A DNA stretch of 64,000 bases from Curtobacterium sp. PhB115 (lineage in GTDB: Bacteria; Actinomycetota; Actinomycetes; Actinomycetales; Microbacteriaceae): NCBI RefSeq assembly GCF_003752025.1, contig NZ_RJKR01000006.1, positions 407,466 through 471,465 on the forward strand, in the 5' to 3' direction. The number at the start of each line of letters is the position of its first letter. Within the stretch, counting starts at the first letter, position 1. Shown piece by piece: positions 1 to 8,239 of the stretch. The translations under genes and the position numbers were made by a program. The notes beneath the pieces are model-generated. The model searched no databases. It was not told where the DNA came from and worked only from the letters and a program-made list of their open reading frames with translations.

Positions 1-638
1 TCCTTGAGCCCCGCTCCGAGGATGATCATCGAGAACCCGAGGGACGACCACAGGCCGACGAGGCTCACCGCCACGAGGGCGAACCCGGGCGTCGAGATCC
101 AGTACGGGCCGTCGATGCCGAAGTTGCCGAGGAACCAGTTCACGATGCCGTAGTCGCCGTTGAACATGATCCGCCAGACGAGGGCGATGGCTGCGGGCAT
201 GGCGACGTACGGCAGGAAGAAGAGGACCCGGTAGAACTGCGCGAACCGCAGACCAGGGGTGTTCAGCAGACTGGCGAGCCAGACCGCGATCGGGATGCCG
301 GCGAGGACGATCACCGTGTAGATCACGGTGTTGAGCAGCGACTGGTACAGCTGCGGGTCGCCGACGAGCCGGACGTAGTTCGCGACGCCGCTGAAGGTCG
401 CTCCGCCGAAGACGCCCCAGCTGGTGAACGAGTACCAGAACGTCTGGATGATCGGCCAGATGTAGAACGTGCCGACACCGACGAGCAACGGGAGCACGAA
501 CAGCCACGGCCAGAAGCCGTCCGTCCGGCGTGCGGGGCGCTTGCCGCCGGCCTCCGGGCCGGGGGCGCCCCGCCCGGACGAACGCGTCGTCCGGGCGGGG
601 GCGGAGGCGGCCGGGGGCCGCTCGGTGTTGATCGTCAC
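1..638 (-). CDS. Sugar ABC transporter permease (MalF-type), partial
   Basis: Inner-membrane permease of a carbohydrate ABC importer, cut by the left edge of the window (about 212 codons visible, C-terminus missing). A GTG start at 638 gives a basic, disordered N-terminus of about 30 residues, then a hydrophobic segment (FWPWLFVLPLLVGVGTFYIW) and the stretch PIIQTFWYSFTSW typical of MalF/UgpA proteins, followed by further membrane helices. It starts 10 bases after the stop of the solute-binding protein gene, so the two are co-transcribed. A second permease would be expected beyond the edge. No ATPase gene is visible nearby, so a shared MsiK-type ATPase is possible (inference). Confidence 0.9.
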   Translation of the reverse strand, partial: MTINTERPPAASAPARTTRSSGRGAPGPEAGGKRPARRTDGFWPWLFVLPLLVGVGTFYIWPIIQTFWYSFTSWGVFGGATFSGVANYVRLVGDPQLYQSLLNTVIYTVIVLAGIPIAVWLASLLNTPGLRFAQFYRVLFFLPYVAMPAAIALVWRIMFNGDYGIVNWFLGNFGIDGPYWISTPGFALVAVSLVGLWSSLGFSMIILGAGLK

Positions 639-648
639 GGCGCGGGCC

Positions 649-1974
649 CTACTGTTCCTTGGCGAGGGCGGCGTCCATCTTCTGCGCGAGCTCCTTCGCG
701 ACGTCGTCGACCGGGGTCGAGCCGTCGAAGGCGTTCGGCAGGAGGGTGGTCTCGAGGGTGTTCCACGCAGCGGTGTTCTTCGAGACGGGCAGCGGCTTCG
801 CGTAGTCGACTGCGTCGAGGAAGACCTGCAGGTCGGCGTCGGGCATCGTCTTCGTGAAGGCGTCCTGCGTGCCCTCGTACGCGGGGATGACGGCACCCAT
901 GTCGCCCTGCTGCTGCTGGGCGGTCTTGCCGGCGAGGTAGACCTGGAGCGCCTGCGCGGCCGCCTTGTTCTTGCTGGCCTCGGACACGACGTTCGAGACG
1001 CCGTGGATGACGGTCGCCTGCTCCTTGCCCTTCGGCAGCGGGTACACGACGATGTCCTTCTCGAGGTCCGTGCCGGTCAGGGCGGAGCGGAACCAGCTGC
1101 CGCCCTGGTACATCGCGAGCTTGCCCGAGGTGAACCACTGGTCGGCGGTGGTGTCGGTGAGCTGCTTGATCGACGGCGAGGCGCCCGACGCGATCAGGTC
1201 GGTCCAGAACTGCAGGCCCTCTTCGGACGCCTTCGACGCGTACTCGGACTTCGTGCCGTCGGCGTTCACGACGGACCCGCCGGCCTGGAAGATCGTGTCG
1301 TAGTAGGTCGTCTGGCCGTCCATGCCACCGGCGGCACCGTACGCGCCGTCGGCCTTCAGCTTCTTGCTGAGCTCGGCACCGGTCTTCTGGAAGTCGTCCC
1401 AGGTCCAGTCCTTCGACGGCAGGTCCATGCCGGCCTTCTCGAAGAGCGCCTTGTTCACCCAGACGCCGATCGTGTCGAAGTCCTTCGGCACGCCGTACTG
1501 GGTGTCGTCGTAGGTGTACAGGTCGTTCAGGGCGCTCGAGTACTTGGCGGGGTCGATGTCGCCGGCCTTCACCTCGCCGGTGATCGGCGCGAGCTTGCCG
1601 TTGGCTGCGTACAGCTGGAAGTTGGGGCCGTTCATCCAGAACAGGTCGGGCAGCGTGTTGCTCGAGCCCTGCGTCTGCAACTTCGTCCAGTAGTTGGCGA
1701 ACGGCGTGACGTCGACGTTCACCTTGATGTCCGGGTACTCCTCGTTGAAGCCCTTGAGGTTCGCCTTGATCGCCTTGACCTGGTTCTCGTCCCAGACGGC
1801 GTACGTCAGGGTCGCCTTCGTGTCCTTCGCGGCAGCGGTGTAGTCGCCGCCGGAGCTGGACGCTCCGGAGGACGTGGAGCACCCGGCGAGGAGTGCGGCC
1901 GCACCGAGGGCGGCGACGGCGCCGACGAGGAGGCGGCGCACGCCGGTTCCTCGGGCGGGGATGTGTGCGGTCAT
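649..1974 (-). CDS. Sugar ABC transporter substrate-binding lipoprotein (family 1)
   Basis: Extracellular solute-binding protein of 441 residues that should capture a sugar for the adjacent permease. The N-terminus has two arginines, a hydrophobic core and a lipobox LAGC with the lipid-modified cysteine at residue 32. The body has the family 1 pattern (LTYAVWDENQ near the N-terminus, LPDLFWMNG, GGSWF in the second half). I chose the ATG at 1974 because AAAGGA lies eight bases upstream; an in-frame start at 1992 has no such site. It lies between the Gfo/Idh oxidoreductase (24-base gap) and the permease. The substrate is not readable from sequence; the flanking genes suggest an amino sugar. Confidence 0.92.
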   Translation of the reverse strand: MTAHIPARGTGVRRLLVGAVAALGAAALLAGCSTSSGASSSGGDYTAAAKDTKATLTYAVWDENQVKAIKANLKGFNEEYPDIKVNVDVTPFANYWTKLQTQGSSNTLPDLFWMNGPNFQLYAANGKLAPITGEVKAGDIDPAKYSSALNDLYTYDDTQYGVPKDFDTIGVWVNKALFEKAGMDLPSKDWTWDDFQKTGAELSKKLKADGAYGAAGGMDGQTTYYDTIFQAGGSVVNADGTKSEYASKASEEGLQFWTDLIASGASPSIKQLTDTTADQWFTSGKLAMYQGGSWFRSALTGTDLEKDIVVYPLPKGKEQATVIHGVSNVVSEASKNKAAAQALQVYLAGKTAQQQQGDMGAVIPAYEGTQDAFTKTMPDADLQVFLDAVDYAKPLPVSKNTAAWNTLETTLLPNAFDGSTPVDDVAKELAQKMDAALAKEQ

Positions 1975-1997
1975 CAGGGAGTCCTTTCGCACGGCCG

Positions 1998-3254
1998 TCA
2001 GGAACCGACGGTCTGGGCGGGGTGGGTGGGTGAGAGGGACTGCGTGGTGGGTCGGGTGGAGTGCGTGGCGGGTCGGCTGAAGTGCGCGATGGTCTCGGCC
2101 GGCAGGGGCGGGACGTCGATGGGGACGGAGCCGGTGCGCAGCGAACGGGTCGCGAGGGCTCCGGCGGCGACCGCGGCACGGGCCGCGATCGGGGAGAGTT
2201 CCGCGGGTTCGCCGAGGACGACGGACCGGAGGAACTCGGTCATGGTGAGCAGGTCGGCGTCGGCGTGGCCGTCCTGGACGCCGTCGATCGGGTACTCGCG
2301 GTCCCCCGCGGTGTCCCAGCCCCGGCGGTGGTTCCAGACCTTCACGACGCCGCCGCCGGTGTCACCGATGTTCTCGAGGCGTCCTTCGGTGCCGATCACC
2401 GTGTAGTTCCGCCAGTAGTCCGGGGTGAAGTGGCACTGCTCGTAGCTGGCCTGCACACCGTTGTCGAGGGTCATCATCACCATCGAGACGTCCTCGACGT
2501 CGACCACCGGGTTGAGACCGGTCTGAGCGAGCGGCGGCCAGTTGTCGTGGGAGAACCAGTCCCCCATCAGCTCACCGCTGCGGTCGCGCCGGTCGGTCAC
2601 GTCCCCGTACACCGACAGCGACCCCATGCCCACGACGCGGGCCGTGTCGCCGCCCCCGAGGGCGTGGATGACGTCGAGGTCGTGGCTGGCCTTCTGCAGC
2701 AGCAGCGAGTTCACCTTCGAGCTGTCGGCGTGCCAGTCCTTGAAGTAGTAGTCGCCGCCGTTGCCGACGAAGTGGCGGCACCAGACCGCCTTGACCTCGC
2801 CGATCTCACCGCGGTCGACGATCTCGCGCATCAGGCGGACGACCGCGGCGTGACGGAAGTTGTGGCCGACGTAGAGCGGGGTTCCCGTCTCGGCGGCGGT
2901 GTTCAGCACCGCGTCGGCGTCCTCGACCGTGATGGCGAGGGGCTTCTCGAGGTAGACGGCGATGCCCGCGCGGAGCAGGTCGATCGCGATCTCTGCGTGG
3001 GTCCAGTCCGGGGTGGTCACGATCGCCGCGTCCACCTGCCCGACGAGCTCCCGGTGGTGTTCGACCACCAGGGCGTCGGGGTACTCGACGTGACCACGCT
3101 CGCTGCCGGCGGCGGTGACGTCGGCGACGGCGGTGACCCGGGCCTGCAGCCGCTGGTCCGCTGCCACTGCCTCGGCGACGTGCCGGGCGATGGCGGACCG
3201 TTGGCCCATCCCGATCACCGCGACGCGGAGGGGGTTGTCCGTGTAGGCGCTCAT
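1998..3254 (-). CDS. Gfo/Idh/MocA family oxidoreductase
   Basis: NAD(P)-dependent sugar or inositol oxidoreductase, 418 residues. Residues 10-18 (RVAVIGMGQ) form the Rossmann dinucleotide-binding turn, EKP at 103-105 is the family signature, and a K-A-S-H-D-L-D motif in the second domain supplies the catalytic lysine/histidine region. The ATG at 3254 is preceded by GGGAGCGAG, a good ribosome binding site; a longer in-frame start at 3311 lacks one. It is the first gene of the minus-strand transport operon and probably acts on the imported sugar. Substrate and cofactor preference cannot be told from the sequence. Confidence 0.9.
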   Translation of the reverse strand: MSAYTDNPLRVAVIGMGQRSAIARHVAEAVAADQRLQARVTAVADVTAAGSERGHVEYPDALVVEHHRELVGQVDAAIVTTPDWTHAEIAIDLLRAGIAVYLEKPLAITVEDADAVLNTAAETGTPLYVGHNFRHAAVVRLMREIVDRGEIGEVKAVWCRHFVGNGGDYYFKDWHADSSKVNSLLLQKASHDLDVIHALGGGDTARVVGMGSLSVYGDVTDRRDRSGELMGDWFSHDNWPPLAQTGLNPVVDVEDVSMVMMTLDNGVQASYEQCHFTPDYWRNYTVIGTEGRLENIGDTGGGVVKVWNHRRGWDTAGDREYPIDGVQDGHADADLLTMTEFLRSVVLGEPAELSPIAARAAVAAGALATRSLRTGSVPIDVPPLPAETIAHFSRPATHSTRPTTQSLSPTHPAQTVGS

Positions 3255-3323
3255 CTCGCTCCCTTGCGTGATTGTGACGCCAATGATGCCGAATCGATCA
3301 TGAATGCACAATAGGCGCTCACG

Positions 3324-3331
3324 GATCGCTC
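3324..3331. promoter_or_regulatory. Candidate DeoR-family operator half-site
   Basis: GATCGCTC lies about 70 bases upstream of the oxidoreductase start and recurs twice in front of the divergent SIS-domain operon (4218 and 4264). Sharing the octamer between the two promoter regions of the locus suggests it is the binding site of the DeoR regulator encoded between them. The link is an inference. Confidence 0.35.
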
Positions 3332-3403
3332 ATGGGTCCACGCGGGGAGGGTTTTACACGATCGAAACGTCGCGCCCCGTTCCCGGGGCGCTCGAGGGTC
3401 GGC

Positions 3404-4192
3404 TCAGTCGGCGACGACGAGCTCCACGCCGGCCGAGGCGAGGTCGGCCGCGAACGCCGGCGGCACGGGTTGGTCCGTCACGAGGACGTCGATGCGGTCG
3501 AGCGGGCAGATCCGCGCGAACGTCGAGCGTTCGATCTTGGTCGAGTCCGCGACCACGACGACCCGGCGTCCGACCGAGGCGAAGTGCCGACTCACCTCGG
3601 CCTCGCCCTCGTGCATGGTCGTCGCGCCGTACTGACCGGTCAGGCCGTCGACCCCGAGGATGACGAGGTCGAGCGCGAACTCGTCGAGGGTGTCCCGCAC
3701 GAGCGGCCCCACGAGTTCGTACGACTGCCGACGGGCGACACCGCCGGTCACGACGATCTTGACGTTGGCGCGCACGGACAGCTCGTACCCGACGTTGAGC
3801 GCGTTCGTCACGATGGTGATCCCGAACTCGCCGTCGGCGCGGATGAACCGCTCGCTCTTGCCGAGCTCCCGTGCCACCTCGGTGGTGGTCGTCCCGCCGT
3901 TCAGCCCGACGGTCTCCCCCGGCTGCACCAGCTTCGCCGCGGCGCGCGCGATGGCCGTCTTCGCCTCGGCCTGTCGCGCGATCTTGTACTGCAGCGGGAG
4001 TTCGTACCCGGCGCCGAGCGCCGCGGCACCCCCGTGCGTGCGCGTGACGAGCCGCTGGTCGGCGAGCGTCGTGAGGTCACGACGAGCGGTCGCGGGCGAG
4101 ATCCCGAGCATCTCCCCGATCTCGGCGATCGACACGTTGCCGCGCTCGCTCACGAGTTCGAGCAGGGCGTTCAGCCGCTGTTGGGGGGTCAT
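3404..4192 (-). CDS. DeoR/GlpR family transcriptional regulator
   Basis: Sugar-phosphate-responsive repressor, 262 residues. Residues about 4-57 form the DeoR winged helix, with the diagnostic run ISPATARRDLTTLADQ followed by RTHGGA. The rest is the DeoR sensor domain of the ISOCOT fold (GLNGGTTTTEVARELG, VVTGGVARRQSYELVGP, GVDGL). The ATG at 4192 is eight bases after AGGA; an alternative ATG at 4201 would overlap that site. It sits between the transport genes and the divergent catabolic operon, so it most likely represses both until a phosphorylated sugar intermediate binds. Confidence 0.92.
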   Translation of the reverse strand: MTPQQRLNALLELVSERGNVSIAEIGEMLGISPATARRDLTTLADQRLVTRTHGGAAALGAGYELPLQYKIARQAEAKTAIARAAAKLVQPGETVGLNGGTTTTEVARELGKSERFIRADGEFGITIVTNALNVGYELSVRANVKIVVTGGVARRQSYELVGPLVRDTLDEFALDLVILGVDGLTGQYGATTMHEGEAEVSRHFASVGRRVVVVADSTKIERSTFARICPLDRIDVLVTDQPVPPAFAADLASAGVELVVAD

Positions 4193-4217
4193 GTCGGTCA
4201 TCCTACGGCGTCTCGAC

Positions 4218-4271
4218 GATCGCTCGATGATCGGAAATGACGTTTTGCTCTTCCCACGCGCACGATCGCTC
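4218..4271. promoter_or_regulatory. Promoter region of the amino-sugar operon with two GATCGCTC boxes
   Basis: GATCGCTC occurs at 4218-4225 and 4264-4271; the second abuts a candidate -10 hexamer TACGCT at 4274-4279. Binding there by the adjacent DeoR protein would block the promoter of the gene starting at 4325. The boxes are seen directly; their function is inferred. Confidence 0.4.
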
Positions 4272-4324
4272 GCTACGCTTCCTGATCATCGATCACCCGG
4301 ATCGAACCGGACCGGAAGGCTCCC

Positions 4325-5203
4325 ATGACCGACACCTTCGTGAGCGCCGAACTGGCGTCCCAGCCGGAGACCTGGCGTGCAGCCGCCGCGCTGCTGCCGA
4401 CGTTCGCCGACGCACTCCCCCAGCCCGGCGAGCGCGTCGCGGTGATCGGCTGCGGCACGAGCTGGTTCATCGCGATGAGCTACGCCGTCGCCCGTGAGCA
4501 GGCCGGCCTCGGGGTGACCGACGCCTTCGCCGGCTCGGAGTACCCCGCGTCACGCGAGTACGACCGCGTCGTCACGATCAGCCGCTCGGGCACCACGACC
4601 GAGATCGTCGACCTGCTGCAGGCACTGCCGTCGCAGCGCACCGTCCTGATCACCGCCGTCCCGGACAGCCCCGCGGCCGCCGTCGCCGACGACGTCGTCG
4701 CCCTGCCGTTCGCCGACGAGCGTTCGGTGGTGCAGACCCGCTTCGCCACCACGGCACTCGCGCTGCTCCGTGCGTCCATCGGTGACGACGTCGACGCACT
4801 CGCGACCCAGGCCGAAGCCGCACTCGTGCTGCCGATCGACGACCTGCTCGACGCCGAGCAGGTCACGTTCGTCGGCCGTGGCGCCGCCGTCGGCCTGACG
4901 TTCGAGGCCGCGCTCAAGACCCGCGAGGCCGCGCAGTTCTGGGCCGAGTCGTACCCGGCGATGGACTACCGGCACGGCCCGATCGCCATCGCCCAGCCTG
5001 GCCGACTCGTCTGGTCGCTCGGCGCGGCACCCGAGGGGCTCGCCGCCGAGGTCGCCGCCACCGGCGCGCGCTTCGTGCAGCACGACCTCGACCCGATCGC
5101 CGGCCTCGTCGTCGTGCACCGGTTCGCCGTCGCACTCGCCGAGGGTCGCGGGCTCGACCCGGACAACCCCCGGTCGCTCACCCGTTCGGTCATCCTCACC
5201 TGA
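4325..5203 (+). CDS. SIS-domain sugar-phosphate isomerase/deaminase (AgaS-like)
   Basis: 292-residue protein with two SIS (sugar isomerase) subdomains. The first contains VIGCGTSWFIAMSYA (about 39-53) and the phosphosugar loop TISRSGTTTEIVDLL (about 82-96). The second contains FVGRGAAVGLTFEAALKTRE and a glutamate region ending in DYRHGP, the pattern of GlmS isomerase domains and of AgaS deaminases. It lacks a glutamine amidotransferase domain, so it is not GlmS. GGAAGG five bases before the ATG supports the start. Its stop overlaps the next start by one base. In this operon it probably converts a hexosamine 6-phosphate to a ketohexose 6-phosphate plus ammonia. Confidence 0.85.
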   Translation: MTDTFVSAELASQPETWRAAAALLPTFADALPQPGERVAVIGCGTSWFIAMSYAVAREQAGLGVTDAFAGSEYPASREYDRVVTISRSGTTTEIVDLLQALPSQRTVLITAVPDSPAAAVADDVVALPFADERSVVQTRFATTALALLRASIGDDVDALATQAEAALVLPIDDLLDAEQVTFVGRGAAVGLTFEAALKTREAAQFWAESYPAMDYRHGPIAIAQPGRLVWSLGAAPEGLAAEVAATGARFVQHDLDPIAGLVVVHRFAVALAEGRGLDPDNPRSLTRSVILT

Positions 5204-6114
5204 TGCCCGGCGCAGGTGCGGTGCTCGGGGTCGACGTCGGCGGCACGGGCATCAAGGCCCGGCTGACCGGTGCCGACGGCCTCGTCCTGGACGAGACCCG
5301 GGTGCCGACACCGCGCGACGACCCCGCTGCGACGACCCTCGCGGTCGTGGTCGCCGACCTGGTCGCCGGGGCGCTCCGGCACGGTCCGCTCGACGCGGTC
5401 GGGCTCGTGACGCCCGGCGTCGTCGACGAGGCCAGCGGCTCCGTCGTGCTGGCCGTGAACCTGGGGTGGCAGGACGTCCCGGTCCGCGCGGTCGTGCAGG
5501 CCGAGCTGGGCCGCCGGGGGATCGACGTCCCGGTCGCGTTCGGCCACGACGTCCGAGCCGGAGCGTTGGCCGAGGTCCGCGCTGGCGGTCCCGACCTGGC
5601 GCGCGGTTCCGTCGCCTTCGTCCCCGTCGGTACCGGACTCGCCAGCGCGCTGGTCATCGACGGGGTCGTCGTGCCCGGCGGCGGTTGGGCGGGCGAGATC
5701 GGCCAGGTCCGGTTGCCGTCCGGCCCGCACACCGGACTCCGGGTCGAGGAGATCGCATCGGCCGGGGGAGTCGCACGGCGCTCCGGTGCCGCAACGGCCC
5801 ACGCCGCCATGCTCCTGGTCCGCGCCGGCGACCCGACCGCGACCGCCGTGTGGCACGAGTGCATCGGCGCCCTCGCGGATGCCCTCGCGTGGACCACCGC
5901 CGTCGCCGGTTGCCACACCATCGTCGTCGGCGGGGGACTCGCCGAGTCCGGCGCGCTCCTCTTCGATCCGCTGCGCACCGCCGTCGCCGAACGACTCGCC
6001 GGCGTCCGCGTCCCCGCGATCGTCCCCGCGCGCCACGGCGACGCCGCCGGTGCCATCGGTGCCGCTCTCCTCGCACGCGCCCACGTCCGTCCCGATGTCG
6101 TGGTGTCCGCATGA
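5203..6114 (+). CDS. ROK family sugar kinase, zinc motif missing
   Basis: 303-residue ROK-family protein, probably the ATP-dependent kinase for the imported sugar. LGVDVGGTGIKARL at the N-terminus is the ATP-binding phosphate loop; FGHDVRAGALAEV holds the catalytic aspartate region; VPVGTGLASALVIDG is the second phosphate loop. The usual zinc-binding CxCGxxGCxE block is absent: the aligned stretch is PSGPHTGLRVEEIAS, which contains no cysteine. Its start overlaps the previous stop by one base and its stop overlaps nagA by four, so translation is coupled. Kinase activity is likely, but the missing metal site is unusual for the family. Confidence 0.85.
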   Translation: MPGAGAVLGVDVGGTGIKARLTGADGLVLDETRVPTPRDDPAATTLAVVVADLVAGALRHGPLDAVGLVTPGVVDEASGSVVLAVNLGWQDVPVRAVVQAELGRRGIDVPVAFGHDVRAGALAEVRAGGPDLARGSVAFVPVGTGLASALVIDGVVVPGGGWAGEIGQVRLPSGPHTGLRVEEIASAGGVARRSGAATAHAAMLLVRAGDPTATAVWHECIGALADALAWTTAVAGCHTIVVGGGLAESGALLFDPLRTAVAERLAGVRVPAIVPARHGDAAGAIGAALLARAHVRPDVVVSA

Positions 6115-7229
6115 CCACGCTCGTCCGTGCCCCGCGGGTCCTGACCGCCGACGCCGACCTGCGTGACGGCTGGCTGGTCGTCGACGACGCCGGTGCCGTG
6201 GCACGGCTCGGGGTCGGGACACCACCGCGCACCGACACCGCGACGACCGTCCCGGGCACGATCGTCCCGGGCTTCGTCGACCTGCACGCGCACGGCGCCC
6301 TCGGCCGCGACTTCGCCGGCTGCTCGGCGGAGGACGCCCGCGCTGCCGCGGCACACCACCGCGGGCGGGGGACCACGACGCTGGTGGCCTCCGTCGCGAC
6401 CGGCCGCCCGGAGGACACCGCCGCAGCGCTCGCCCGCCTCCGCCCGCTCGTCACGGACGGCACGCTCGCGGGCCTGCACCTCGAGGGGCCGTGGCTCGCG
6501 CCCGCTCGACGGGGTGCCCACCGACTCGAACTCCTGCACGCCCCGGAGCCCACAGAGGTCGACTCGTACTGCGCCGCCGCGGGCGATGCCCTTCGCATCG
6601 TCACGCTGGCCCCCGAACTCCCCGGCGCACTCGACGCCGTCCGGCGCTTCGTCGCCGCCGGGATCATCGTCGCCATCGGGCACACCGACGCCACAGCCGA
6701 GCAGACGATCCGCGCGATCGACGCCGGCGCCTCGCTCGTGACGCACCTGTTCAACGGCATGCCGCCGCTCCACCACCGCACGCCCGGACCGGTCGGCGTC
6801 GCCCTGACCGACGAGCGAGTCCTGCTGGAGTGCATCGTGGACGGACACCACCTCGCACCGGAGACCGTCGCACTCGTCCAACGGGCAGCGCCCGGCCGCA
6901 CCGTGCTGGTCTCGGACGCCATGTCGGCCACCGGCTGCCCGGACGGCGACCACACCATCGCCGGGTCCGCCGTCTCGGTCCGTGACGGTGTGGCGATGCT
7001 CGCCGACGGGTCGTCCCTGGCCGGCAGCACCATCACCGTCGCGGACGCGGTCCGCCGTCTCGTGCTCGCCGGCACGCCGCTGCCCGAGGTCGTCGCCGCC
7101 TCCTCCACGCGTGCGTCCCGCCTGCTCGGCCGTCCCGCACCGCTCACGGTCGGGGCACCGGCGGACCTCCTCGTACTCGATCCCGTCGCCGGCTCGGTGC
7201 GGTCCCTGCCGACGGCGGTGCGCGCATGA
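6111..7229 (+). CDS. nagA: N-acetylhexosamine-6-phosphate deacetylase (NagA/AgaA family)
   Basis: Amidohydrolase of 372 residues that removes acetate from an N-acetylhexosamine 6-phosphate. GFVDLHAHGALGRDF carries the HxH metal motif; GLHLEGPWLAP has the metal-binding glutamate; IGHTDA and LVTHLFNGMPPLHHR supply the two later histidines and substrate-binding residues; VSDAMSATG holds the catalytic aspartate. The ATG at 6111 overlaps the upstream stop (ATGA). Usual family length is about 380. The partners (tagatose-type kinase and aldolase) point to GalNAc-6-phosphate (AgaA role) as much as GlcNAc-6-phosphate. Confidence 0.9.
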   Translation: MTTLVRAPRVLTADADLRDGWLVVDDAGAVARLGVGTPPRTDTATTVPGTIVPGFVDLHAHGALGRDFAGCSAEDARAAAAHHRGRGTTTLVASVATGRPEDTAAALARLRPLVTDGTLAGLHLEGPWLAPARRGAHRLELLHAPEPTEVDSYCAAAGDALRIVTLAPELPGALDAVRRFVAAGIIVAIGHTDATAEQTIRAIDAGASLVTHLFNGMPPLHHRTPGPVGVALTDERVLLECIVDGHHLAPETVALVQRAAPGRTVLVSDAMSATGCPDGDHTIAGSAVSVRDGVAMLADGSSLAGSTITVADAVRRLVLAGTPLPEVVAASSTRASRLLGRPAPLTVGAPADLLVLDPVAGSVRSLPTAVRA

Positions 7230-8239
7230 TCGTCGTGGTCACCCCGAACCCGGCCGTCGACGTCACCTACCGGGTCGCCGAACAGCGCATCGGCGAAACC
7301 CAGCGCGTGCTCGACGTCGCGCGGCGTCCTGGCGGCAAGGGCCTGAACGTCGGCAGGGTCCTCGCAGCCACCGGGGTCGACACCCGCGCGGTCCTCCCGC
7401 TCGGCGGGACTCCGGGCCGCTGGATCGCCGACGCGCTCGACGCCCTCGGGGTCGCCCACTCCGACGTGACCGTGCACGGCGAGACCCGGACGACGGTGAC
7501 GGTGGTCGACGACCTCGCGCACCCCACGATGTTCGGCGAACCGGGGCCGGTGCTCGACCCTGCCGAGTGGGACGCGGTCGCGGTGGTGGTCAGCGCCCTG
7601 GTCGACGACCCCCGCACCACCGCACTCGTGGTCTCCGGGTCGTTGCCCGGCGGCACCGATCCGGCTGTGGTCGGCCGCTGGGTCGGGGCCGCGCGTGGGT
7701 ACGACGTCCTGACCGTCGTCGACTGCTCGGGTGGCGCCCTGCTCGCCGCCGCCGACGCCGGCGCCACGATCTGCAAGCCCAACCGCGAGGAACTCCTCGA
7801 CGCCACCGGAGCGCCCGACGAACGCTCGGGAGCGCTCGCGCTGCTGCGGCGGGGCGCACGGATCGTCGTGGTCTCGCGCGGGGCGGACGGCATCGCGGCA
7901 CACACCCTCGACCGCACGATCGAGGTCCCGGCGGTGCCCGGGGTGTCGGGCAACCCCACCGGCGCAGGCGACGCGGCGACGGCCGGCCTGGTCCGCGCGC
8001 TCGTCGGTGCCCCGTTCATCGACGACACAGGGCTGCTCGACGACACAGGACCGCTCGACGACACCGGGCTGCTCGACGACACGGGACCGCTCGACGACGC
8101 CCTGCTCCGCCGCGCACTCCGCTCCGCCGCCGCCCACGGTGCCGCGGCCGTCCTGCAGCCCGTCGCGGGCGAGGTCGACCCCGCCGTCGTCCAGCGGTTC
8201 CTGGACCACGACCACAACGGAACGAGGACCTCAGCATGA
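7226..8239 (+). CDS. 1-phosphofructokinase/tagatose-6-phosphate kinase family (PfkB)
   Basis: PfkB-family hexose-phosphate kinase of 337 residues. VVTPNPAVDVTY opens the protein as in 1-phosphofructokinase and LacC; RRPGGKGLNVGRVLAATG is the first PfkB signature; GNPTGAGDAATAGL near residue 245 is the second, with the catalytic aspartate. Residues 266-289 are an odd insert encoded by four perfect-length 18-base repeats (8021-8092) reading DDTGLL/DDTGPL alternately, just after the catalytic motif. It is coupled by ATGA overlaps to the deacetylase and aldolase genes. In context it should make a 1,6-bisphosphate from a ketose 6-phosphate; fructose-1-phosphate as substrate is the alternative. Confidence 0.87.
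   Translation: MIVVVTPNPAVDVTYRVAEQRIGETQRVLDVARRPGGKGLNVGRVLAATGVDTRAVLPLGGTPGRWIADALDALGVAHSDVTVHGETRTTVTVVDDLAHPTMFGEPGPVLDPAEWDAVAVVVSALVDDPRTTALVVSGSLPGGTDPAVVGRWVGAARGYDVLTVVDCSGGALLAAADAGATICKPNREELLDATGAPDERSGALALLRRGARIVVVSRGADGIAAHTLDRTIEVPAVPGVSGNPTGAGDAATAGLVRALVGAPFIDDTGLLDDTGPLDDTGLLDDTGPLDDALLRRALRSAAAHGAAAVLQPVAGEVDPAVVQRFLDHDHNGTRTSA
8021..8092 (+). repeat. Four tandem 18-base repeats inside the PfkB gene
   Basis: Units begin at 8021, 8039, 8057 and 8075, each starting GACGACAC. Units 1 and 3 encode DDTGLL and units 2 and 4 DDTGPL, so a 36-base higher-order period is visible. The array is in frame and adds 24 residues to the kinase. Confidence 0.95.
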
